From Chloroflexota bacterium (lineage in GTDB: Bacteria; Chloroflexota; UBA11872; VXNJ01), in NCBI GenBank assembly GCA_026708165.1, contig JAPOVO010000327.1, forward strand, positions 17,322 to 27,599: a stretch of DNA of 10,278 bases, written 5' to 3'. The notes under the pieces were generated by a model that saw only the letters and a program-made list of their open reading frames with translations, had not been told where the DNA came from and ran no database searches. This document shows positions 4,233-10,278 of the stretch, piece by piece. Both the position numbers and the translations under genes were made by a program. The stretch's first letter is position 1, and every line of letters starts with the position of its first letter.

Positions 4233-6971
4233 GTGAGCATCCGCCTGGCAGGCTGGCTCGAACGGAATTCAAGCTTTGCGATTGCTCTCGCGGTAGTAGC
4301 TACCGTCTTGCTCGCGATTCCTTTTCTCCTGATGACGCCGACCGAAAGTGCCTCGGGTGAGCCGGGCGGCAAGGTGTTCGAGACTCTCGAAAAGGCAAAA
4401 GACCGGTTCGCGTCGCGGGTCTTCGGCATGGCCTTCATCGTCGAGGCGACCGACGGCGATCTCCTCCGCAAAGACGCGCTCGAAGAGCTGCTCGCTAATG
4501 CGCAGGCAGTCCGGGACGATCCCGAAATCGGCCCCAAGCTCTTTTCGTACTTCGATCCCGACCGCAACATCGACGTGATGGGCGTTTATACCGTCGCAGA
4601 CTCCATCGACGCGCTCCTTCGAGCCACGGGCGTCGATGGGGTAGCCGCCGCCAGCGACGCGGAGGTCCGGGCCGTAGCGGGCGGCATGGTTGACAGGCTC
4701 GGCCCGCGCGAACTGGGTCTCTCGGTCGAGAGCCGAAAGGACCCAGCGACCGGCTATTGGATAGTCCCGGCGCTGGTTATGAACGTGCTGGTCGACAACG
4801 AATCTGTAGGGGGAGGCGGTGCGCGCGCGGTAGTCGGGTCGGACGATACGTCGCGGGAAGAGTTTGCGCGGGATGTCCAGGCGCGACTACGCGGCGACGA
4901 GCGACACCTGAGCGCTTGGGGGATCGCCATCGACGTAAACCTGACGAGTGAGGAGCAGGGTGGGGTCGCGGGACCGTTCATTGGATTCACCATCTTCGCA
5001 GTTTTGGTGGTCGTCGGGATCGCCTTCCACTCGTATTGGACCGTCGCGATCATCGGAGCCGCACTAGCGTCAATGATCATCTGGCTCAAGGGGCTCTCAA
5101 ACCTGGTTGGTCTTAAGGACGCTCTGATCCTGGATCTGATCGTTCCGATAGCGATGATCTCATTTGGGGTCGATTTCGCAATTCACGCGATTGGCCGCTA
5201 CCGAGAGGAGCGCCGCGTCGGCAATCGTCCGCATCGGGCCTTCGTAGCGGGATTCGGCGCTGTACTTGCCGCATTGCTGGTGGCTTTCTTCAGCGACGCG
5301 GTCGCGTTCCTGGCTAACGTTTCATCACGGATCGAGTCCGTTATTCAGTTCGGAGTGGGAGCGGCGTTCGGAGTGCTGTCCGGCTTTCTGATGCTCGGCG
5401 TCGTGGCCCCGCTTGCGCTGATGAGAGTGGAGCAGCGGGTTGGCTTCCGACGGGAATCACGGCTCGGACGGTTCATCGTTACCAACGCGATGGTGCTCGC
5501 GGGACTTACAGTGATGGCGTCGGTCATCTTCAGCGTCTATCTGAATCCCACGATTGGCGTTGTCATTCTGGGCGCTTACGTGGTGGTGTTTCTGGCGGCG
5601 CCTTACTTCGCCGCGGGCTGGCTGGGAGCTGATCGACCGGTTGATGAGAAACCAAAGGCGACTGGGGTCGACCGGCTTTCTAGAAGCGTTGGGAACGGCG
5701 TGGCGCTGCTGGCGCGGGTCCGCAAAGTGCTCCTGCCCGTGGCGGCTCTATTAACGGCGGGAGCAGTCTACCTGGCCATTCAACTGCCGCTTGAGTCGGA
5801 CGTGAAGGTTTTCTTTTCCCCTGACACCGACTTCGTGACGAGCCTCGACAAGCTCGACCGGCACATTGGGTCGATTGGCGGCGAGCCGGCCGAGGTCTAT
5901 GTCGAAGGGGACCTAACCAGTCCCGACTCGATCGCCGCGATTCACCGGTTTGCCGACGCGGTGCGCGGTCTCGACACCGAGCTGCTGGCGCGTGACGAGG
6001 AGGGACTGGTAACTGTCGATACCGGCGCGGCGCGGCTTCTAGGCGAAGTGCTTGACTCGCAGGCGGCACGCGCGGCTATCAGTTCTGCGACCGGAATCTC
6101 CTTGAGCGACGACGATAACGACCGGATACCCGATTCCCGCGAACAACTTGCGGCGGTCTACGCCTTCACGAGGGAGGCGGGCGTGCCCTTTGACGAGTCC
6201 CGCCTTGCGTGGACGCCGGACCTAGTGCAGAGGGTGCTCTGGGAGTCAGACGACCGAAGCGTTCAATCCACCAAGCTGACCATTCAGCTTTTGGGAAGCC
6301 GCGCTCAGGAGAACATCCTCCAGGTTAGAACCGAGCTTTCACCGCTGGTCGACCAGCTCCAGGACGATCTCCGGGATTCCTATCCAGGCGCGTCCGCCGT
6401 GCTTAGCGGCGCTCCCGTCGCCCGCCAGGCCACGCTGGATGCGGTGGCGCGCGCTCTGCAAATCTCGCTGCCGATTGCCGTGGTGCTATGCCTGATCGTG
6501 GCGGCGGTCTTCACGCGGTCGATCAGGTTCGCCTTTGTCGGCATCATTCCCATTCTGCTGGTCGTGGCGTGGCTCTACGGGTTTATGTATGTTTTCGGAT
6601 ATGGCATCAATCTGGTCACGGCGACGATAGGCGCCATCTCAATCGGCATAGGCATCGACTTCGCCATCCATTTCACGATGCGTTACCGGGAGGAGCTGCT
6701 TCGTCATGGGGTCCGCATCGAGGCGATTCGGGCCGCTGGCGGGGGGACTGGAGTCGCGCTGATCGCGTCGGCGCTTTCGAGCGTTATCGGGTTTGCGATA
6801 CTGGCGTTTGCGCCGATGCCGATGTTCGCATCTTATGGATTGCTCACCGCGGTGATGATCGTTATGGCCGCAGCCAGTTCGCTGATCGTCTTACCATCGC
6901 TATTGATGGTCGTGACGCGCGACCGCGAGCCTACGTCAACCGTGCCCCAAGAACCCGCCGCGGCGGGTTAG
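4233..6971 (+). CDS. RND-superfamily (MMPL/COG1033-type) exporter
   Basis: This large inner-membrane protein has the two-fold internal repeat of RND transporters, which use the proton gradient to export lipids or other hydrophobic compounds. Counting from an upstream TTG at 4185 (928 residues), TM1 is about 30-50, followed by a roughly 210-residue external loop, TM2-6 at about 265-412, two further hydrophobic segments at about 430-478, TM7 at about 513-532, a second external loop to about 757, and TM8-12 to about 908. Each half carries the TM4-type motif: FGVDFAIHAIGRYREE (D330) and GIGIDFAIHFTMRYREE (D825), the likely proton-relay Asp residues. The second loop contains an acidic DDDNDRIPD stretch (642-650). 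I prefer the GTG at 4233, 16 codons inside, because it starts just before TM1 and has GGA at a workable distance; the TTG has no ribosome-binding site. The substrate is unknown, and no membrane-fusion or outer-membrane partner lies nearby. Confidence 0.9.
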   Translation: MSIRLAGWLERNSSFAIALAVVATVLLAIPFLLMTPTESASGEPGGKVFETLEKAKDRFASRVFGMAFIVEATDGDLLRKDALEELLANAQAVRDDPEIGPKLFSYFDPDRNIDVMGVYTVADSIDALLRATGVDGVAAASDAEVRAVAGGMVDRLGPRELGLSVESRKDPATGYWIVPALVMNVLVDNESVGGGGARAVVGSDDTSREEFARDVQARLRGDERHLSAWGIAIDVNLTSEEQGGVAGPFIGFTIFAVLVVVGIAFHSYWTVAIIGAALASMIIWLKGLSNLVGLKDALILDLIVPIAMISFGVDFAIHAIGRYREERRVGNRPHRAFVAGFGAVLAALLVAFFSDAVAFLANVSSRIESVIQFGVGAAFGVLSGFLMLGVVAPLALMRVEQRVGFRRESRLGRFIVTNAMVLAGLTVMASVIFSVYLNPTIGVVILGAYVVVFLAAPYFAAGWLGADRPVDEKPKATGVDRLSRSVGNGVALLARVRKVLLPVAALLTAGAVYLAIQLPLESDVKVFFSPDTDFVTSLDKLDRHIGSIGGEPAEVYVEGDLTSPDSIAAIHRFADAVRGLDTELLARDEEGLVTVDTGAARLLGEVLDSQAARAAISSATGISLSDDDNDRIPDSREQLAAVYAFTREAGVPFDESRLAWTPDLVQRVLWESDDRSVQSTKLTIQLLGSRAQENILQVRTELSPLVDQLQDDLRDSYPGASAVLSGAPVARQATLDAVARALQISLPIAVVLCLIVAAVFTRSIRFAFVGIIPILLVVAWLYGFMYVFGYGINLVTATIGAISIGIGIDFAIHFTMRYREELLRHGVRIEAIRAAGGGTGVALIASALSSVIGFAILAFAPMPMFASYGLLTAVMIVMAAASSLIVLPSLLMVVTRDREPTSTVPQEPAAAG
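6952..6969. terminator. 18-bp perfect palindrome at the convergent gene ends
   Basis: Two 9-base arms (AACCCGCCG then CGGCGGGTT) form a perfect palindrome that overlaps the RND stop codon and lies 18 bases past the stop of the convergent dehydrogenase gene. In RNA it can fold to a 7-bp GC-rich stem with a four-base loop. Read on the minus strand the stem is followed by TTCTTG, a weak U-rich tail; on the plus strand there is no U tract. It may act as a shared transcription stop for the two convergent genes. It also encodes the RND C-terminal residues PAAAG. Confidence 0.4.
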
Positions 6972-6987
6972 TCGAGAGGCAAGCCGG

Positions 6988-8460
6988 CTAGAACCAGCGT
7001 TCGACGATGATCTTCTCTTCGGTGAAGAAGTTGATGGCGTCGCGGGCCTGACCGTGCAGGTCGCCGTAGAACGACTCCTTCATACCGCCGAAGTGGAAGA
7101 ATGCCATGGGAGCAGCGACGCCGATGTTCACTCCGACGTTACCCGCTCTGACACGCGAACTGAACTCCCTGGCATCCCTGCCGCTCGACGTGAATATCGA
7201 GGCCATGTTGCCGTATGGCACGCGGTCGATAGTCTCGATCGCCTCGTCCAGCGAGTCGGCCCTCATGACGCTCAGCACCGGGCCGAAAATCTCCTCTCGC
7301 GCGATCGCCATGGAAGGATCGACGTCGTCAAAGACGGTGGGACCGACGAAATAGCCGCCATCGCCGCCGTCTGTGTTTCGACCATCCAGCAGCAGGGTCG
7401 CTCCTTCCTCGATGCCTTGTTCTATGTAATTCGTGACCCTGTCCTTGCTGGCTGCGGAGATCACTGGTCCCATTTTCGTTCCGGGCTTGGTTCCGTCGCC
7501 GACTCTTACGGATTTGGCAGCTTCAACCACGCCGTTTGCCACGGCTTCGTGGGCCTCGCCGACCGCCAAAACCACCGATCCGGCGAGGCAGCGCTGACCT
7601 GCCGCGCCGAACGCTGAATCGACCACGTTGCCGATAGTCTCGTCCATGCTGGCGTCCGGCATGACGACGAGGTAGTTCTTCGCTCCCCCCTGGCATTGCA
7701 TTCTCTTGCCCGCGGCGGTGCCCCGTCGATAGACGTCGCGCGCGACGGAGGATGATCCTACGAATGAAATGCCTGCGATGCGCGGATCGTCCAACAGCGC
7801 TTCCGAGACTGCCCGCCCCCCGTGGACGATGTTGAGGACTCCGGGCGGGAAACCGGACTCAACGGCAAGCTCGGCGATGAGGGCTTGAGACAGCGGGGTC
7901 TGCTCGGACGGCTTGATTATGTAGGTGTTTCCGGACGCTATGGCATACGGCATGAACCACATCGGAACCATGGCCGGGAAGTTGAACGGAGGCACCATGC
8001 CGAATATGCCGAGCGGCTGTCGCACGGCGTATTCGTCTATTCCTCGGGACACGTTCTCAAGGTTTGATCCCATCATCAGACTTGGAACGCCGATGGCCAC
8101 TTCCACGTTCTCGATAGTTCGCCGCATCTCTCCACGGGACTCGTCTAGCGTTTTGCCGTTTTCGGCGGTAATCGCCGCGCTCAAATCCTCGACGTGCTCT
8201 TCCATCAAGGCCTTGAGCCGGAAGAGTACCTGAGTGCGGTCGACCGCCGGAACGAGCCGCCAGCTTTCGAAAGCGGACTCGGCCGCTGAAATTGCGTTGT
8301 CGACATCGCTTTCAGTCGAGCTGGGCGCACGGGCGATGACCTCGCCGTTCGCGGGATTCGAAACATCGATCCAGTCGCTCGTCAACGACTCCACCCACTT
8401 GCCGCCAATCAGATTCTTGAGAGTTTCGATCTTTAGACCTCCCTTGTGGTCCCCACGCAA
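6988..8460 (-). CDS. mmsA: CoA-acylating (methyl)malonate-semialdehyde dehydrogenase
   Basis: The protein is an NAD- and CoA-dependent aldehyde dehydrogenase that turns methylmalonate semialdehyde into propionyl-CoA, or malonate semialdehyde into acetyl-CoA, with CO2 release. It serves valine, pyrimidine or inositol breakdown. Visible features are ENGKTLDESRGEMRRTIENVE (100-120, R114 at a substrate-arginine position), PFNFP (158-162, N160), the NAD-site FVGSSSVAR, GQRC with nucleophile C291, EEIFGPV, and the family-specific end GGMKESFYGDLHGQ to INFFTEEKIIVERWF. The general-base Glu of hydrolytic ALDHs is absent (QGGAKNY, 257-263), as expected for CoA-acylating members. Coordinates use the only canonical start, a TTG at 8460 directly after an in-frame TAA. 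That start has no ribosome-binding site, while AAGGGAGGT (8445-8437) sits 7 bases before ATC at 8430, giving a family-like N-terminus (xETLKNLIGGKW). IolA is the same enzyme in inositol clusters, but none is visible here. Confidence 0.93.
   Translation of the reverse strand: MRGDHKGGLKIETLKNLIGGKWVESLTSDWIDVSNPANGEVIARAPSSTESDVDNAISAAESAFESWRLVPAVDRTQVLFRLKALMEEHVEDLSAAITAENGKTLDESRGEMRRTIENVEVAIGVPSLMMGSNLENVSRGIDEYAVRQPLGIFGMVPPFNFPAMVPMWFMPYAIASGNTYIIKPSEQTPLSQALIAELAVESGFPPGVLNIVHGGRAVSEALLDDPRIAGISFVGSSSVARDVYRRGTAAGKRMQCQGGAKNYLVVMPDASMDETIGNVVDSAFGAAGQRCLAGSVVLAVGEAHEAVANGVVEAAKSVRVGDGTKPGTKMGPVISAASKDRVTNYIEQGIEEGATLLLDGRNTDGGDGGYFVGPTVFDDVDPSMAIAREEIFGPVLSVMRADSLDEAIETIDRVPYGNMASIFTSSGRDAREFSSRVRAGNVGVNIGVAAPMAFFHFGGMKESFYGDLHGQARDAINFFTEEKIIVERWF
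8437..8445 (-). promoter_or_regulatory. Strong Shine-Dalgarno placed before an ATC codon
   Basis: AAGGGAGGT on the minus strand lies inside the frame opened by the TTG at 8460, and its GGGAGG core is followed by 7 bases and then ATC at 8430-8428. No ATG, GTG or TTG is in reach of it in the reading frame. It therefore points to initiation at ATC, or to an error at that base. Confidence 0.6.
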
Positions 8461-8516
8461 TTAGCCGTATGCAGGGTCGCGCCGTTCGGCGAGCGATTTC
8501 TCAAGTTTAAGTCCCA

Positions 8517-8545
8517 TTTATAGCGGGTTGCGCAGCTATGCCCAA
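8517..8545 (-). promoter_or_regulatory. Sigma-70-like promoter for the semialdehyde dehydrogenase gene
   Basis: On the minus strand TTGGGC (8545-8540) is followed by exactly 17 bases and TATAAA (8522-8517). The -10 matches five of six consensus bases and the -35 matches its TTG half. Transcription would begin near 8510, leaving a leader of about 50 bases to the TTG or about 80 to the ATC. The site sits in the 111-bp gap after the YihY-like gene, so the dehydrogenase can be expressed separately from the genes upstream. Confidence 0.5.
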
Positions 8546-8571
8546 GACGAGACGGCATGGCGGCAATCGAA

Positions 8572-9621
8572 TCAGTTTGTCACGCTTGCGGCGGCCTCAG
8601 GATTCCGAGTGCCCAGCCGCCACCGGGAGAACTCCGAGCTGAACTCGGCTCCGATCAGCAAGATGATTGCGGAGATGTAAATCCAGACCATCAGCACGAT
8701 TACAGTGCTTAGCGAGCCGTACACCAGGCTGAACGACGCCAGATTTGAAACGTACCAAGCAAAGCCCAGCTTAGCTGCCTCGAATAGGACCGCCGCTAGC
8801 AAAGCGCCGGGCAAGGCGTGAGTCCAACGTACGCGCAAATTGGGAAGCAGTACGTAGGCGATCTCGAACAACAGCACGCTTGTGACCAGCGGCACGAGGC
8901 GGAGTGCCGGCAGCCAGATAGCATCCGCGCTCAGGAACTCCAGAACCTGAACGGTATCGCCGAGACTTGTGAGAATGTGACGAGCGGTCTCGATGAGCGC
9001 CGTAGACCCTACGGACAGCAGCATCAGCGGCCCCATGAGTAAGACGGCGCCGATGTCTATTGCCTTGGCTTGTAAGGCTTGGCGGCGGCCGGTTACGTCC
9101 CACGCGGCGTCGAGGGCGAGTCTGAGAGCCTGAAAAATCCGCGAGCCTGACCACAACAGCGTGCCGAGCGCCACCACTCCGAACACGCCGCGAAGATCCA
9201 CGCTCCCGCGGACGTTGTCTTCCACAATGTCCTCCGCTTCGGGGAATAGCTCGCCCAGGTTTTGCAGGGCGTCGGCGTAAGTCTCCCGGCCGGCCGAAAA
9301 GAAAGAAAGGATCACGCCGGTTCCAAGCAACGGCGGGAAAATGCCGAAAAGGGTGTGGAACGCGATTGCCGCGGCATGTGTCGCACAATCGTCGTCAACG
9401 AACTCACGCCAGGTGCGAACCAGGAGTTGTACCGGGCCGGTTACCGCGGGAGGCAGGCGGTCGACGGTTCTCTTTAGGCGGCTTTCAAGCTCCGAACGCC
9501 AACCTTCAACGGTAGCGGTGACGATCTTTACGGGCGTTCGTGTCGTGCTTCCAGCGCCGCCATCGGGTGGTGCACCTGTTACTTTGCCGTCCCTCTCCGG
9601 TTGATCCTCAGGCGAGCTCAT
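8572..9621 (-). CDS. YihY/virulence factor BrkB family membrane protein
   Basis: This inner-membrane protein of about 349 residues belongs to the YihY/BrkB family (once labelled RNase BN, which is a different protein). Its biochemical role is not established. A polar N-terminus of about 75 residues, rich in Pro, Gly and Glu, precedes six hydrophobic segments at roughly 85-110, 145-168, 190-212, 235-260, 270-290 and 300-327. Family signatures are the first-segment motif HAAAIAFHTLFGIFPPLL, the LLWSGSRIFQALRLALDAAW stretch, and the last-segment pair SLVYGSLSTVIVLMVWIYIS and LLIGAEFSSEF. I chose the ATG at 9621, four codons inside a TTG at 9633; neither has a clear ribosome-binding site. The ATG form overlaps the upstream mannonate dehydratase stop by 14 bases, which suggests translational coupling in one transcript. 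The N-terminal tail is longer than in many relatives and of low complexity. Confidence 0.9.
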   Translation of the reverse strand: MSSPEDQPERDGKVTGAPPDGGAGSTTRTPVKIVTATVEGWRSELESRLKRTVDRLPPAVTGPVQLLVRTWREFVDDDCATHAAAIAFHTLFGIFPPLLGTGVILSFFSAGRETYADALQNLGELFPEAEDIVEDNVRGSVDLRGVFGVVALGTLLWSGSRIFQALRLALDAAWDVTGRRQALQAKAIDIGAVLLMGPLMLLSVGSTALIETARHILTSLGDTVQVLEFLSADAIWLPALRLVPLVTSVLLFEIAYVLLPNLRVRWTHALPGALLAAVLFEAAKLGFAWYVSNLASFSLVYGSLSTVIVLMVWIYISAIILLIGAEFSSEFSRWRLGTRNPEAAASVTN

Positions 9622-10278
9622 CGATAGCGGCAAGCAGACCGGTCATGTGCCCTATCGCGTGCGCGCGCGCCCTATGCCCGTACGGCGTATCGTCGACGAT
9701 GGCCGGGACGTGATCATCGATGAGAAATCCGTTGAACCCGGTCTTCCTCAGGGTGAGCAGCGCCCTGGTGAGATTGACGTTGCCCTCGCCGAGGAAGCAC
9801 TCCTGGAACTTGGGCACAAGCCCCTGTACGTCCCTGAAGTGGACGTAGAGAATCTTGCCCCTGGGGCCGAAATATTCCATCGCCTCAAGGCAACCCGCGC
9901 CCATCATTTCCGACCAGCAGCCCATGCAGAAATCGAGTCCCAAGTTCGGGCTGTCGCGATATTCCATGGCACGCTTGAAGTTGTCGAAGCTGTTCATGAT
10001 TCGGGCGACTCCGCCCAGCGACGCGACCGGTGGGTCGTCGGGATGAAGCGCGAGAGATACGCCTGCATCCTCGGCTACGGGAACAACAGCGTCGATGAAA
10101 TAGCAATAAGTCTCCCACAGCTCCTCGGCGGCATATTCACGGCCATGCGTCAGCGGGGAGGTCTTGGCGAGTTCCATGTCGAACGAAGTTACCTTCGATC
10201 CGCCGCGGCCGGGGGTGGTCTGCGAGGTTCTCCATACCTGGTTCGGCATCCAGTGGAAGCCGAGTATGGGGATTCCGG
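9608..10278 (-). CDS. uxuA: Mannonate dehydratase, N-terminal part cut by the right edge
   Basis: The frame is open to the right edge, so about 223 C-terminal residues of a protein normally 350-390 long are present. UxuA-type mannonate dehydratase is a metal-dependent TIM-barrel enzyme that converts D-mannonate to 2-keto-3-deoxygluconate in hexuronate breakdown. An in-window ATG at 10249 is internal, because the residues before it (GIPILGFHW) continue the family strand ahead of MPNQVWRTS. Visible family motifs are RGGSKVTSFD, the helix EELWETYCYFIDAVVPVAE, LALHPDDPP (metal-ligand His), LGLDFCMGCWSEM (metal-ligand Cys), LYVHFRDVQG (metal-ligand His), KFQECFLGEGNV and FLIDDHVP. These support an intact active site in the part seen. 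The 3' end overlaps the YihY-like gene start. No other uronate genes are visible, and sugar-acid specificity could differ from classical UxuA. Subfamily naming is the main doubt. Confidence 0.88.
   Translation of the reverse strand, partial: GIPILGFHWMPNQVWRTSQTTPGRGGSKVTSFDMELAKTSPLTHGREYAAEELWETYCYFIDAVVPVAEDAGVSLALHPDDPPVASLGGVARIMNSFDNFKRAMEYRDSPNLGLDFCMGCWSEMMGAGCLEAMEYFGPRGKILYVHFRDVQGLVPKFQECFLGEGNVNLTRALLTLRKTGFNGFLIDDHVPAIVDDTPYGHRARAHAIGHMTGLLAAIDELA

Noticed and set aside
6488..6991. Plus-strand frame of 167 codons inside the exporter gene
   Set aside because: It is out of frame with the clear RND transmembrane half and has no sensible protein features.
7054..7617. Plus-strand open frame of 187 codons opposite the semialdehyde dehydrogenase
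   Set aside because: It is a shadow of a strongly conserved enzyme on the other strand.

Overview
The window is a GC-rich (roughly 60 %) bacterial chromosomal segment, densely coded and mostly housekeeping in character. I see no phage genes, insertion sequence, CRISPR array, rRNA or tRNA. The mix of gene types (a DinB of actinobacterial/Chloroflexota style, an HD-domain dGTPase-like protein, a SufT/MIP18-like protein, a two-repeat RND exporter, a CoA-acylating aldehyde dehydrogenase and a mannonate dehydratase) would fit an environmental Chloroflexota bacterium, but no lineage marker settles this and the assignment is a guess.

Left part (1-2476). A gene entering from the left edge on the + strand ends at 263 and meets a minus-strand pair head-on: dinB (DNA polymerase IV, 787-1974) and, directly downstream with only one base between stop and start, an unrecognised 177-residue reading frame (252-785). 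Upstream of dinB lies about 500 bp without a certain gene. It holds a possible short minus-strand frame running into the dinB start, a cluster of GTTCG/CGAAC half-sites that includes an exact GTTC-N7-GTTC arrangement (the form of the alphaproteobacterial LexA box), a perfect 8-bp stem-loop, and a promoter with a good ribosome-binding site for the next + strand gene.

Middle (2477-6971). A short SufT/MIP18-family (DUF59) gene on + converges with a minus-strand dGTPase-like gene. That gene is divergent from a large + strand RND/MMPL exporter. The exporter shows both RND repeats, each with its TM4-type Asp motif, two extra hydrophobic segments between the repeats, and an acidic calcium-loop-like stretch in the second extracytoplasmic domain.

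Right part (6952-10278). An 18-bp perfect palindrome sits over the exporter stop codon, where it converges with a minus-strand gene set. In transcription order this set is a mannonate dehydratase cut by the right edge, a YihY/BrkB-like membrane protein overlapping its 3' end, then after a 111-bp gap with its own sigma-70-like promoter a methylmalonate-semialdehyde dehydrogenase. The dehydrogenase has a strong Shine-Dalgarno placed 7 nt before an ATC codon rather than before any canonical start, so it may initiate at ATC.

No clear undescribed multi-gene system is present. The points most worth a second look are the possible ATC start, the SOS-like region ahead of dinB, and the orphan frame coupled to dinB.
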